Part shown: positions 1 through 9,267 of the stretch, piece by piece
How positions within the stretch are numbered: position 1 is the first letter of the stretch
Layout of the letters: every line of letters begins with the position of its first letter
Assembly (NCBI GenBank): GCA_018806915.1
Contig: JAGKQI010000055.1
Location: forward strand, 248,001-312,000
Direction of reading: 5' to 3'
DNA length: 64,000 nucleotides
Source of the DNA: Phytophthora colocasiae
Taxonomy: Eukaryota > Oomycota > Peronosporomycetes > Peronosporales > Peronosporaceae
The notes under the pieces: model-generated
Databases searched by the model: none
The model's input: only the letters and a program-made list of their open reading frames with translations
Told to the model about the DNA's origin: nothing
Position numbers and translations under genes: made by a program

Positions 1-806
1 ATGGTAGTACATCGAGGATCACGCTGTATAGTAACGTAATTATCCAAGAGTGTATAACAGGTGAGCCCAATTCGAAAAGGCGAGCTTGCTGAACCAGTTC
101 CAAGCTTGGGGACCAAATTTCCGTCTTCGCGTGTAGTATCACACAGAATAAGCAACGTATCACCAGATTGAGCAACGTTCTCAGCGACATCGTACATTCG
201 TGCTGCACAAAGATCAATTACAGGCTGCATAGCTTCGCGTTTATTGCGCTTACGCCATGCCTTCACAAACGTTTGTACCTGGGTCACTGTTGGCGGAGGG
301 CCGTCTAAATTGCCGCGATCAATCTTCTTCACTAGCAGGCCAAACAAATCGATAGGAACATTCGACGCATCCTCTGCTAGCCGTTCTTCTATCCAACTTT
401 GCATCTGTACAGTGAGCTGTGGTGCCTTGGGTGAAGCTGCCATAGAATCTATCATTGCGTGATTTCCGTCGACAGAAACATTAGCTAAATTGCTGGATTC
501 ACAGAGCAGGAGCCGATAGGTACATGAGCACGCTAATCCGGTTTCCTTACAGCGCGTTGACTTGCACTTAGTGAGTATCCTGCGCATTAGGTGCTTCCCT
601 ATTAGCTTTTCCGCGTCGTCGTGCTCGATATGATTTAGCCGGCAGCGGGCGGGATCGTTGCGGTCACGACTGAAAGACGGAAGGCTCGTGAGAAACTCAT
701 CTAAAGAGATCTCTGAGCCTGCTTCATTGCTCCAAAGCTCTTGCCATGGCCTTCTACCTCTGGATGCTCTCCGTGATTGCTGTGCATCATCTTCAGCTGA
801 GCTCAT
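1..806 (-). CDS. MULE-type transposase, N-terminal part (runs off window edge)
   Basis: Reading the minus strand from ATG at 806 (in-frame TAA two codons upstream) gives 268 codons open to the edge of the window. A Cys-rich segment (KCKSTRCKETGLACSCTYRL, about residues 75-94) resembles the zinc-ribbon-like N-terminus of oomycete MULE proteins. Near the edge, REDGNLVPKLGTGS...PFRIGLT aligns with RDSHGKPDVGNGS...PFLVGLT of the intact MULE transposase at 5845-7710, just before its first catalytic Asp. The catalytic core should therefore lie outside the window. Family assignment is inferred from that internal match; no terminal repeat or target duplication was found at the 5' side. Confidence 0.7.
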   Translation of the reverse strand, partial: MSSAEDDAQQSRRASRGRRPWQELWSNEAGSEISLDEFLTSLPSFSRDRNDPARCRLNHIEHDDAEKLIGKHLMRRILTKCKSTRCKETGLACSCTYRLLLCESSNLANVSVDGNHAMIDSMAASPKAPQLTVQMQSWIEERLAEDASNVPIDLFGLLVKKIDRGNLDGPPPTVTQVQTFVKAWRKRNKREAMQPVIDLCAARMYDVAENVAQSGDTLLILCDTTREDGNLVPKLGTGSASSPFRIGLTCYTLLDNYVTIQRDPRCTT

Positions 807-1289
807 GGATTATGGTTCTGGTTGAATTATGTTAGCCAAACAGTCACTGGGAAGTGGTTTCACCTTGCACTGCGAACGTCCAAGTCTCACTATTTTCTCT
901 GTTGGGATGTGAGACTAGAATAACGGACGCCTGCGATGGTGTTACAATCTAAATTTATGGTGTTCCAATACAAGTGTCTGGTGCGTTGTGCCAATCCAAA
1001 CGCTGGTGGTGAACTTGCCGTTTTTGGTGGTATACTACCATATTGCTGGTTGTAAAAATCCCCACTCCTCTCCTCCCTCCTCTGAGCACAATCATGGGCC
1101 ATGAATGTGCTCGGTGGACATGAATCATGGCCACAGCTAGTTATCGCCCAAGCCATGCAAATCTCTGGCAGGTACGGAGAGGTTCTCCAGTAACAAATTC
1201 ACTGTTGATCACCTGCTCAGCTCGACACAGTGGCCAATCTCCAACTAGCCGCTCGCGTCTTCCCCCGTTAGCAGGACCAACAACTTGTC
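807..1289. other. intergenic, nothing recognised
   Basis: About 480 bp between the edge MULE and the effector-like pseudogene. I see no convincing coding region, repeat or RNA gene. Confidence 0.5.
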
Positions 1290-1775
1290 ATGCGTGTGTA
1301 CCAGAACCTATTGCTGGTACTTGCCGTTCTCGTTGCCTTGAGCAGCATCGTCTCGGCCGAAAACCCGGACACTTATTCTCTCCGCACCGGAACCACCGAC
1401 GAGAGGCGTTTTTTTTCAACAAGTTGACCACGGAGCTCTCATTTATGAAGCTGAACCGCACAGGCAGACAAAAAGATGACCCCGCAGGAGAAGATGCTTG
1501 AAAAGCAAGCCAAGGAAACGGTCAAACGCGATGACGCCGCTGTTTAAGCCCAGCTAAAGAAAGACGAAGCTGTGGCCAAAGCGCTGAAGAAGCAGGCGGA
1601 TTAGGTGAAAAGGTCGAAGGAGAAGGCGGAGAAACTAAAGGCTAAGCAACTGGAAGCGATGACCAAGCTGAAAGATAAGGAGTTGAAGAAGAAGGCCGAG
1701 GCTACGTACGTTATCGCGTCTGGAGTTCGAAAGGGATGGATGTTATCCTCTAGCGCTGTACGAAAGAGTTGCTGA
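1290..1775 (+). pseudogene. decayed secreted RxLR-type effector-like gene
   Basis: ATG at 1290 opens a 45-codon frame with a clear secretory signal: about 23 residues beginning MRVYQNLLLVLAVLVAL and ending in an SA cleavage site. A YSLR then DERR arrangement follows at about residues 29-40, which recalls a degenerate RxLR-dEER leader (first Arg replaced by Tyr). The frame stops at TGA 1425-1427, just after an 8-T run at 1409-1416, a likely slippage site. In another frame a Lys/Glu/Ala-rich segment runs from 1476 to TGA 1773-1775, broken by TAA at 1545 and TAG at 1602. The signal peptide is clear; the effector assignment is inference. At least three lesions make it a pseudogene. Confidence 0.5.
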
Positions 1776-2291
1776 ATATGATTCTCGAACACATTGTTAG
1801 CGGCTTAGGATTAATAAGCCATAAGAGTCGCGAGAATTAACAAGCGATCTCATCATGACAAAATTATGAATCTCACAGATGCGAAAGCAACTCACACGTA
1901 GTATTTTACTACTAAACCTCCAAGCTATCGTGTGTAGTACGGTATGCGTCAATCGACAGTAAGGATACACCACAACTGAGACTTTCCGCTTCAAACTCGG
2001 GTACCATGTTCTCAACTACATGTACTGAGTGATCAAGAAAAAAATTATGAACAAAATGGACTGTAGTAACAATTTATTGCCGAATAGAGTACCAGCTACT
2101 GCATGCAAGTATTTTTTGAAATTTCTTATGTATTCTTGCGCTTTGTTCGTTGCGTGACTAAGGCGTCTTCATCACTAAGCGTGATGCGTGTGAAGCTCTT
2201 GACTGAGTCTTCATTACGGTGGCCCTCATGAAGCAAGCCTAAAAGCTTGTCTTGATTGGATACGGTGATTCCCGTGACAAAGCTTTCCTCT
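1776..2291. other. intergenic, nothing firm
   Basis: Lies 3' of both the effector-like remnant and the minus-strand bZIP gene. A 69-codon minus-strand reading frame (2126-2335) overlaps the bZIP 3' end but has no recognisable domain and is probably chance. Confidence 0.5.
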
Positions 2292-3092
2292 CTATGAACT
2301 CCACCGGAAGTCAGAAGAGACAATCGCTCTGTCAAACACTCGAGCCACGTTCTCCAAAGTCCCCACTAGTTCCAGTATCGGACTTAGCATATCGGACGTA
2401 CTCGTCACTGCTGTCACTTTGGATAGGGTTTTATCCCACTGGAATAGCATACATCCACTCATGACTAGCCGACGACCCAGCAGTCTATCACCCAAGGCGT
2501 GTACATCCCTGGCATATGCATCTTCAGCTACGTTTCCACTTCGACACAAGTGAGGGAACACCGTGCGCAGTGTACGATCCGTAATAGTGACACTTGTAGT
2601 CATCGTGACTACTAAAGAGTCGTCGCTTGTCTTCTTTATCCCTTCAAGATCCATCACAAAGTCTTTGAATCGCAGAGAAGTGCTCAGCCAGCTCTTCATG
2701 AACGCAGCTCGTCCGTATTCTGTGTTGAACACGAGATCTTCTGCCATGATGTCGTGCACAAAAGATTTCTGTGGTGATTGTTGAATTGCGGTTGTTCTCT
2801 GGAATCCGAAGTGAAAAAGTCGAAAAAACTTGACTACATCGCTCCATACACTTGGTATTCCCATACCAGGAGTATCGAGATCAGCGCGTTTTCTTTTAAG
2901 CTCTTCGATCCGAATCCGTAAGTCTTCGGTTTCCTTTTCAAGGCTAATTGTTGTGTCCTGCTGTCTCTTCCGGTATCGTCTCTGGTTGTCACGACGACGT
3001 ATACGTTGCTCTTCTATCTTCATCGATTGAATTCTGCTGCTCTTCGATTCTCGAATCCAAACGGTTGTCATGACTGTTGTTTCTTGTTGCAA
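2292..3092 (-). CDS. bZIP transcription-factor-like protein, copy 1
   Basis: A 266-residue protein. The basic region is about residues 30-45 (RRRDNQRRYRKRQQD), followed by a heptad coiled coil to about residue 70. The remainder is the C-terminal domain shared by all family members here: an aromatic FFRLF motif, then a segment with TTSVTITDRTL..VFPHL, and an end matching VFxxAxxSxDFxW. The family is expected to bind DNA as dimers in the nucleus. This is the only copy with an intact basic region that keeps Asn at the canonical bZIP Asn position. It is shorter than the paralogues because the N-terminal PPxxxxLSD motif is missing, so an upstream exon or start may exist. It is divergent to the coiled-coil gene at 3356. 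Confidence 0.8.
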   Translation of the reverse strand: MQQETTVMTTVWIRESKSSRIQSMKIEEQRIRRRDNQRRYRKRQQDTTISLEKETEDLRIRIEELKRKRADLDTPGMGIPSVWSDVVKFFRLFHFGFQRTTAIQQSPQKSFVHDIMAEDLVFNTEYGRAAFMKSWLSTSLRFKDFVMDLEGIKKTSDDSLVVTMTTSVTITDRTLRTVFPHLCRSGNVAEDAYARDVHALGDRLLGRRLVMSGCMLFQWDKTLSKVTAVTSTSDMLSPILELVGTLENVARVFDRAIVSSDFRWSS

Positions 3093-3355
3093 ATTGAGAA
3101 CTGTGGACTGTCACTTTGTGGTTCTCACACCGTGTGGCAATCATAACAACGAGATCGTCAATGAGATGCGGCCTTGTGAAGACCAAAAGCTGGTCAACAC
3201 GTTGGTATTACGGTATTTCCTACAAACGATCACTTGAAACAATTGTTGTTTACATTTTTTCCTAAGGTATTTTTCAGGCGTAAACTGAGTTGTAATTAAT
3301 TTATGTACACCACACCAATATACGGTATCACTCTCATAAGAATTCGCGCCACAAA
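3093..3355. promoter_or_regulatory. 263-bp divergent intergenic region
   Basis: Separates the start codons of the minus-strand bZIP (3092) and the plus-strand coiled-coil gene (3356), so it must hold both promoters. It is AT-rich on the right side. No confident initiator or TATA element was picked out. Confidence 0.45.
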
Positions 3356-4636
3356 ATGTCGGAACGCAAACGCCGGCACGACGACAATGCTCACCGTCTC
3401 GAGCTGTGTGCGGACGACCTACGTGAATTAGGCGCCTCTATTGGGTCTTGTCTTTTCCGTGAGCCTTCACCGCTTGTATCGGTACCGCTGCGAGCTTCTA
3501 ATTCTACTTCTAAGCGCCATAAACTCGTCTCAAAGTCTGCGTCTTTTTCTTCCGATTCTCTCTATTCTCTGGTCTCTAGCTCCGCCTACGCAGCCAAAAC
3601 GAACGCTTCCGGTGGACTGGATGCGTGGAAAACAACGCTGCATCGATTGGCGCTCGAAATTGCGGAGAATAGCGGGTCTAAGGACTCCATTGAGCGTTAT
3701 GAGCGACTTTTAAGGCGCTTTGAGGCTCTTTCCGACTCTGTGAGACTGTTTCAGGACAAAGTGAGAAGATCAGGAGACGAAGTAGCGATGCAGGACCGAG
3801 TGGAGAGTCAATTAGCCCAAGAGGAGTCTGCGTGGGAGCAGCAGATGCAAAAAAGAGAAGAACTTGTAGCTGAAAAAGAGGTGGAGCTACAAGCTTTAAA
3901 AGAAGAAGAGGAAGAAGAAGACGGAGAAGAAGATCAAGATGATGATGAAGAAGAACAAGAGCAGTCACAGGTGGAGATTGCGGAATTACAGGAGGCTGTG
4001 GCTCTACGAGAAGAAGAGAAGAGAGACATCCAAGCTGCAATTGATTCTTTGCAGAGGAAGAAGACACGTCGTGCTGCGGCTTTAGCTGAAGAAAGAAAGA
4101 AAAAAGAAGAAGAGAATGTGGATACTGAGGCTGATGCAGCTGCAGCAGCTAGAGAACAAGTACTACGAGAGTTGAGAGAAGAGAAAGAGACGCTGCAGAG
4201 ACAGATCATCGCTGCAGAGGAGACGGAGGAGAACTTGGAGGAGAACATACGGGATTTACCGGTATTGAAGGAGGAACTGGCTGATGCTAAGCGAGAACGA
4301 TCCAAAGTGCAGACACAAGTGGATTCGTTGAGACTGGAGCTTGCAAGGCAGAAGAGGAAGATGAGGCACATGGTGGACGTTCAGCTCTTAACAGCAAGAG
4401 ACACCAACCCTCCAACGTTGAGAGAAGAAGCAGTTTTACTGCACTTACTGTACGAACATGAAGGGGAAATGGGTGTGAACGAGCTCAAACAGGAAGCCAG
4501 TACAGTGTTGAAGGACCACGGGAAACCCAACGGGAATGGCGTTGTCATTCGCGCACTGTACTCGTTGGTGGCGAATGGTGTCGTGCAGATCGATCGCTCG
4601 TACGGCAATGGCCTTGTGACTTCTCTACTAGTCTAG
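3356..4636 (+). CDS. acidic coiled-coil protein with possible C-terminal winged helix, function unknown
   Basis: A 426-residue intact frame. Residues 1-90 are polar and Ser-rich. Residues about 95-145 look helical. From about 150 to 345 there is long charged coiled coil with a Glu/Asp run near residues 185-200 (EEEEEEDGEEDQDDDEEEQE). The last 70 residues (REEAVLLHLLYEHEGEMG...LVANGVVQIDRS) have the helix-helix-helix-wing look of a winged-helix fold; that is inference. I do not recognise a named family. Lack of repeats, normal codon use and the absence of lesions suggest a host gene. Antisense open frames over the Glu-rich codons are composition shadows. Confidence 0.75.
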   Translation: MSERKRRHDDNAHRLELCADDLRELGASIGSCLFREPSPLVSVPLRASNSTSKRHKLVSKSASFSSDSLYSLVSSSAYAAKTNASGGLDAWKTTLHRLALEIAENSGSKDSIERYERLLRRFEALSDSVRLFQDKVRRSGDEVAMQDRVESQLAQEESAWEQQMQKREELVAEKEVELQALKEEEEEEDGEEDQDDDEEEQEQSQVEIAELQEAVALREEEKRDIQAAIDSLQRKKTRRAAALAEERKKKEEENVDTEADAAAAAREQVLRELREEKETLQRQIIAAEETEENLEENIRDLPVLKEELADAKRERSKVQTQVDSLRLELARQKRKMRHMVDVQLLTARDTNPPTLREEAVLLHLLYEHEGEMGVNELKQEASTVLKDHGKPNGNGVVIRALYSLVANGVVQIDRSYGNGLVTSLLV

Positions 4637-5003
4637 TATACCGGTATATACCTCGTCACCAAAATGAGGTGATCTTGCACAAATTGGTGACGATTTCAAA
4701 CTTTGGTCATAGCTTACGGTTAGTGCGTGCCCATCCGAGAACTGAGCATCAGCTGCTCTATGCTTATGCTTGCAGGTTGCAGTTGAGTCACAGACAAAAC
4801 ACGCACGGGAACGGGACTAAACTTTGTCCCTGGCCCTAGGTCACGCCATTCCAGTCACCCTGACATTGGAATCGCCAGTACAGCACATATATACTTACAT
4901 ATTCTTCTTACAGATAATATGTACGTCATGTATTGATACCCTTTGTCTTGGTACAACTTACAGAAGGAGTGTATAGTCTTTAAGTACTGTTGTGTTGCAT
5001 GTA
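4637..5003. other. intergenic, nothing recognised
   Basis: 3' flank of the coiled-coil gene up to the TA preceding the pogo-type terminus at 5004. No gene seen. Confidence 0.5.
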
Positions 5004-5132
5004 CACCGATCGACAGAATGCAGCGTCCATATAAAAAGGGCGCCTGTGATATAGAATTGTGTGCACATTTTGTTATCAACCAATCAAATTGCCCGATGCA
5101 GCGTTCAATCGCTAAAATAAAACTCCACCAGC
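5004..5132 (+). repeat. left 129-bp inverted repeat (pogo 5' end)
   Basis: Matches the reverse complement of 7926-8054 and, more distantly, of 18425-18556. Preceded by TA at 5002-5003. Followed by a 27-bp subterminal direct repeat (CCACTCGATAAAA..GGAGG, twice, about 5133-5180). Confidence 0.8.
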
Positions 5133-5172
5133 CACTCGATAAAACGGAGGTCTCCACCAGCCACTCGATAAA

Positions 5173-5578
5173 ATGGAGGAAGCGGACGAGGAGTCCTCGC
5201 AGCCCCCACCACCCGCGACAGTATTGCAGGAAGCAAAGGAGGTTGCCACACACAGGCCTCCTTGACGAGGTGTACGCGCCAGCCAAACAACGCCGCATGC
5301 ACTACACAATACAAGAAAAACGACGTGTCCTTTTAAGCTATAGAGGGGCTAAGCCAACGCAAAGCTACGCAAGAGCAACAGCTACTGCTACGACGGCGAA
5401 AGGAGAGCGCTTGGCTACGATAAAGCGTGCCATTTCAGCCTGGGAATCCATTAAACCGTCACTAGTGCAATTTTTAGTGCAAAATACAGCTGCTCTCTAT
5501 CTTTTACCAAAATCGATATTAATGACAGAACAGGAAAAACACACAAGACAAAGGAGTGACACACAAAGCTTGCGATAA
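5173..5578 (+). pseudogene. pogo-family transposase, DDE core deleted
   Basis: ATG at 5173 begins MEEADEESSQPPPPATVLQE, matching the start of the pogo copy at 17596-18556. After a frame break come AKQRRMHYTIQEKRRVLLSY (N-terminal helix-turn-helix start) and, fused directly to it, the C-terminal part ATTAKGERLATIKRAISAWE and LYLLPKS. The whole catalytic DDE_1 domain is missing. The 3' end beyond about 5545 no longer matches the other copy, so the terminus was lost, perhaps when the MULE arrived. Non-functional. Confidence 0.7.
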
Positions 5579-5844
5579 CACAACACTTGTTTACACACCA
5601 CACTAGATTAGTGTGGTTCACACGTAGTGTACACGCATCACCCGTTGTAGAGAATGATCACACCAAATGCAGGTGGTTGCACACCAGCCTATCAAGGTTG
5701 GTTTTTAAGCCTAATTTCTACCAATGAAACAAGTCGTTATGCGCTGTTGCACTAGGCAGATTTCCGCTCACAACAACAAAACACGTTGCCCCCACACCAC
5801 TCCTCTCCCCTCTCCGGCCCTCCCCCCAAGTCTGTTCGTCAACC

Positions 5845-7710
5845 ATGACGCAATTTAACTGGACGAACATCTGCACCAACATGGCAGTCGCTGACGCACA
5901 TCTGTTGATGGAGGACATGAAGGCGTTCGTCATTGCCAAGAGCCAACTGGTCCCCTGTGACGGCACATGCGGCTTAGGAAGACCGCATAAGATGCGATAC
6001 CAGCTGCTCAGGTGCTCCTCGGAAACATGTAGGGCTGCCACACCGTATGCCGCGTGTCCCTGGATTGGAAAGGTGCTCACGTGCCCGGAGCTCAACCGTG
6101 TGTCGCTCAAGGAGTGTGGTATGCACGAGACTGAGGTTCGTGATCCGGTCAAGCCGACGCTGACGCCCCGGCTGAAAGAATTCTGCCGGGAAATGGCGAC
6201 GGAAGGAATGAAGCCCGCGCGAATTCGCAATGCTATGGGCCGTCGCTTCGGTATCGCGGACGAATCTCTCCCTGACTTGCGCAAAGTCCAGTGGTTCGTC
6301 AGCCATTTTGCCAAGACGAACCTGCACAAGAGCGATGACTATGATGACATCTTGGAGCAAATATCCCAGCTGGCGTATGACCCTGGGATGTCCGACACGA
6401 AACCATTTTCGTTTGGGTGGCAACGTGATAGTCACGGCAAGCCTGACGTGGGCAACGGCTCTGACGAACACCCGTTTTTGGTGGGCTTGACGACAAAGCG
6501 TCTGTTGCGCAATGCAGCTCGCGATCCGGCCTCGTTCGTGTTTCATATGGATGCCACCTTCAAGTTGAACCAAGTTGGGTATCCTGTGATCGTATGTGGA
6601 GTGTCGGACCGATGTCGCTCGTTCCATCCGGTGGCAATGTTCATCACTTCTCAGCGGCTGACAGAGCTGTATGTCAAGGCCCTGAGTGCGCTTCGTCGAA
6701 TGTTTACCGCGGTCACCGGTGAACAGATGCTCCTACGGTATGTCATGGCCGACGCTGAAGTAGCGCAACAAAATGCTGTTGATGAAGTGTTTGGAGTTGA
6801 CTCGGACTACACATACTTGATGTGTTTCTACCATGTGATGGCGAAGGTGCATGAGAAGCTAAAAGCTGTACCGCGACACTTATGCGAACGCGTGGTTGCT
6901 GACATTTACGACCTTCACTTCGCGTCAAGTCAAGAAGCATATGACGATCATGTCAAGGTTGTGCTGGCCAAATGGGAGGCGGACGATTTGCTGGCGGGGT
7001 TCAAGTCGTACTTCAACAACGTATGGGTGTCAAGTGAGTCGTGGCGCTGGCAGTGCTTCCACACGCTCAGCGGGTACGCCACCACGAACAACCCTGTTGA
7101 GCAATTCAACCGTCTGATCAAGCGTGACTACACCCTTCGGACGAAACATAAGATTGGTACTCTTATCCAGTTGCTGGCAGATTGCTGCGGGAACCAATCT
7201 GTCACGCCACGACTGTTCAAGAAAGCATCTGAGACGACGCAACAGCTGAGATCGCGGGTGGGCAACTTTCGCCAGCGGAACCTTCTGCTTGACATGACAC
7301 CCAGCCGGTCAAGCATCGAGTTCTTACTAGTATCGCGGATTGTGCGTGTGGTGTCACGGGGCTGCGTTCGTGTGTACCTGCCTGAGATTGGGCGCAGCAA
7401 GGAAAATGCCCCAGTCTCCGCCCAAATGGGTGCTAACTACGCCCGCATGGAGGTCGAAGGACAACCGGATGGTGGCTGGGAGGTAGATGTCTGTGCGCAA
7501 ACGTGTGGCTGCAAGTACCATTTCAAGTTCGCAATTTGCATCCACGTGCTATTTGCACTGCAAGTCAGGAGCTACACAGGCACGGATGGAAAGCGAACTC
7601 TCGTCAACCGTTCAAAGACCCGTAAACGCCCTCGGCTACAAGCTCCATCAACTAGACGCGTAGCTGCTGGCAGACCACGCAATAATGGTCATGCGCTAAG
7701 CTTGGAGTAG
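5845..7710 (+). CDS. MULE transposase with SWIM zinc finger
   Basis: An intact 621-residue frame, start ATG 5845. N-terminal Cys-rich segment (residues about 38-90, including CDGTCGL and CPWIGKVLTCPELN). The MULE RNase H-like core shows the first Asp in FHMDATFKLN (about residue 235), a second Asp in VMADAE (about 300) and a candidate Glu in TNNPVEQFNRLIKR (about 420). A SWIM finger follows at about 553-570 (CGCKYHFKFAICIH: CxC then CxH). A basic tail closes the protein. It would catalyse cut-and-paste transposition in the nucleus. Flanking sequence shows no obvious MULE-type terminal repeats of its own; the nearest inverted repeats are pogo-derived. No lesions, so it may be recently active. 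Confidence 0.85.
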   Translation: MTQFNWTNICTNMAVADAHLLMEDMKAFVIAKSQLVPCDGTCGLGRPHKMRYQLLRCSSETCRAATPYAACPWIGKVLTCPELNRVSLKECGMHETEVRDPVKPTLTPRLKEFCREMATEGMKPARIRNAMGRRFGIADESLPDLRKVQWFVSHFAKTNLHKSDDYDDILEQISQLAYDPGMSDTKPFSFGWQRDSHGKPDVGNGSDEHPFLVGLTTKRLLRNAARDPASFVFHMDATFKLNQVGYPVIVCGVSDRCRSFHPVAMFITSQRLTELYVKALSALRRMFTAVTGEQMLLRYVMADAEVAQQNAVDEVFGVDSDYTYLMCFYHVMAKVHEKLKAVPRHLCERVVADIYDLHFASSQEAYDDHVKVVLAKWEADDLLAGFKSYFNNVWVSSESWRWQCFHTLSGYATTNNPVEQFNRLIKRDYTLRTKHKIGTLIQLLADCCGNQSVTPRLFKKASETTQQLRSRVGNFRQRNLLLDMTPSRSSIEFLLVSRIVRVVSRGCVRVYLPEIGRSKENAPVSAQMGANYARMEVEGQPDGGWEVDVCAQTCGCKYHFKFAICIHVLFALQVRSYTGTDGKRTLVNRSKTRKRPRLQAPSTRRVAAGRPRNNGHALSLE

Positions 7711-7925
7711 GCATAGAATAGCTGTAGATGAGATTGTGCAGGTTAGCTGTAACTTTCAATACGCATCGCATGCCAAACTTCTTTTTAGTGTATTGAAACT
7801 ACTAACAAAAATAAACTAAAAACTAAAGTGAAACCAATTGCGTGCTGCTTCCTCGGGCTTAAGGATTGTCATTTCCATTCACGATGGCAACCCTTCAAGT
7901 CGACCCTGCCCCACCTACAGCGTTC

Positions 7926-8054
7926 GCTGGTGGAGTTTTATTTTAGCGATTGAACGCTGCATCGGGCAATTTGATTAGTTGATAACAAAATGTGCACACA
8001 ATTTTATATCACAGGCGCCCTTTTTATATGGACGCTGCATTCTGTCGATCGGTG
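7926..8054 (-). repeat. right 129-bp inverted repeat (pogo 5' end)
   Basis: Mirror of 5004-5132. It ends CGGTG at 8054 and is followed by CATTGG, not TA. It lies about 210 bp upstream of the bZIP start at 8266 and so sits in that gene's promoter region. Confidence 0.8.
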
Positions 8055-8265
8055 CATTGGCATTGGTCCAATGGCAACGGAAAGGGCTCGCAGTCATCTG
8101 TATGAAACTTCTTGCTCCGGATGTGCTCGACCATGCATTCTGGCGTCTCTGTTTGTGTGCTATGTACAATTCGGTTTACGGTGTAAAGTGCCGCTATCAG
8201 AGCGTTGCGAATCCTGCGATTCCGTTCCCATTTGTCGATTTGCAGTCTACTACCCAACGTACGAG

Positions 8266-9267
8266 ATGAATTCTACGATGTATCCACCCACCACTCGAGT
8301 CCTACAAGACCACGTCATCGGTGTGAGGCAGCGAAGTGCTTGCCCTCGAAGTCACGTCCATCAAACTGTTTTCGCTGACTCGGAAGCCCCAGAGTTCTCC
8401 TTAAAGAGAAAAAGACAAGAGGTCAACGTCTCCCCAAGGTCCAAGCTCTTGCTACTGGCCGATATGGCAAAGCCCAGTAAACCAGAGCCTCGGTTCAAGT
8501 GCAGTGACGCCCAGAAAGCTGCTATGATGGAGTGGGTGGAAGCTCAGAAGACACACGAGCGCGAGATCCGACGTCTAAGACAGATCCAATACCGGAAGAA
8601 GAAGGACGACTACGCTGCTCAACTGGAAGGAGAAACGGAGAAGCTCCAGAAGGAGATCCAAAAGCTCGAACAGCGTCGTCGTGCTGTCTTCTCGGCATTC
8701 CCATCGAACAAAATGCTCTGGAACGTGGCAGTCGAGTACTTTCGTCTCTTCCGTCATGGCCTTCCAGGTTCCGCACATAGTGAACAGTTAAAGTTCCTCC
8801 GAGAGTCCATGGCTCCTACTGTGCTGTTTAACGCTGGACGAGGCGTGGAATCGGTCATGAGGAACTGGAAATACTTCTCTCTGTGGTTCCAGGACGCTCA
8901 GGTGGAACTCGATGGCTTGGAGAAAGGAGGAGTGGATTCTCTGATCGCGTCTATCACTACCAGCTTCACTATCACCCAGAGGTCTTTGACGACAGTTTTC
9001 CCTCATCTCTGCACCCCTCAAGCCCGTACACTTGCTGCTAAACTACTGGGTCAATGGATCGTCATGCAGGGACTAACCCGGTTTGACTGGGATCCCTCTT
9101 GCGGTCGAGTTACGAGTGTCATCAGTGAGTCGGACATGCTCACTCCGATGCTTAAGCTCTTGGGCAGTCTAGAAGACGTGTCCAAAGTGTTCGAGAAGTC
9201 CCTCATCTCGCTCACTCCTTACCGTGGTAACATTGTGATGGTTCGGCCCTGTACATCTCGTTTTTAA
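8266..9267 (+). CDS. bZIP transcription-factor-like protein, copy 2
   Basis: 333 residues from ATG 8266, chosen because MNSTMYPPTTRVLQDHVIG matches the N-terminal motif of the paralogues; the frame is open further upstream into pogo-derived sequence. A basic cluster LKRKR lies near residue 47 (possible nuclear signal). Basic region residues 99-114 (EIRRLRQIQYRKKKDD) has Arg where canonical bZIPs have Asn. Leucine zipper about 117-140. The C-terminal family domain (about 150-325) carries WNVAVEYFRLFRHG, TTSFTITQRSLTTVFPHL, LLGQWIVMQG and SDMLTPMLKLLGSLEDVSKV. It is closest to copy 5 at 23398 (both end SLISLTPYRG). Role inferred as sequence-specific regulator; target unknown. Confidence 0.85.
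   Translation: MNSTMYPPTTRVLQDHVIGVRQRSACPRSHVHQTVFADSEAPEFSLKRKRQEVNVSPRSKLLLLADMAKPSKPEPRFKCSDAQKAAMMEWVEAQKTHEREIRRLRQIQYRKKKDDYAAQLEGETEKLQKEIQKLEQRRRAVFSAFPSNKMLWNVAVEYFRLFRHGLPGSAHSEQLKFLRESMAPTVLFNAGRGVESVMRNWKYFSLWFQDAQVELDGLEKGGVDSLIASITTSFTITQRSLTTVFPHLCTPQARTLAAKLLGQWIVMQGLTRFDWDPSCGRVTSVISESDMLTPMLKLLGSLEDVSKVFEKSLISLTPYRGNIVMVRPCTSRF

Larger units (their letters stand above)
5004..8054. mobile_element. composite: MULE gene between two inverted pogo termini
   Basis: The outer 129 bp on each side (5004-5132 and 7926-8054) are inverted copies with only two mismatches seen. Both start CACCGATCGACAGAATGCA, the terminus of the pogo-type element at 17596-18556. Left of the MULE the sequence continues into an internally deleted pogo transposase; right of it only the terminal 129 bp is present. 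TA precedes the left end, but CA rather than TA follows the right end, so a single TA-flanked unit is not proved. It could be a mobilisable composite or two nested insertions. Confidence 0.6.

Noticed and set aside
890..1501. Open frames on both strands at 890-1156 and 1127-1501
   Set aside because: No domain or codon bias; the plus frame overlaps the effector-like relic in a different frame.
2126..2335. Alternative C-terminus for bZIP copy 1
   Set aside because: Different frame, no splice signals noticed, no match in paralogues.
3678..4608. Antisense open frames over the coiled-coil gene
   Set aside because: They are Ser/Leu-rich complements of Glu/Lys/Gln codons, a composition artefact.
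5004..8054. 129-bp repeats as the MULE's own terminal repeats
   Set aside because: They match the ends of an unrelated pogo element and no 8-10 bp duplication was found, so only a composite is claimed.
7990..8265. bZIP copy 2 extended into the pogo repeat
   Set aside because: The extra residues come from transposon sequence; paralogues start at the equivalent of 8266.
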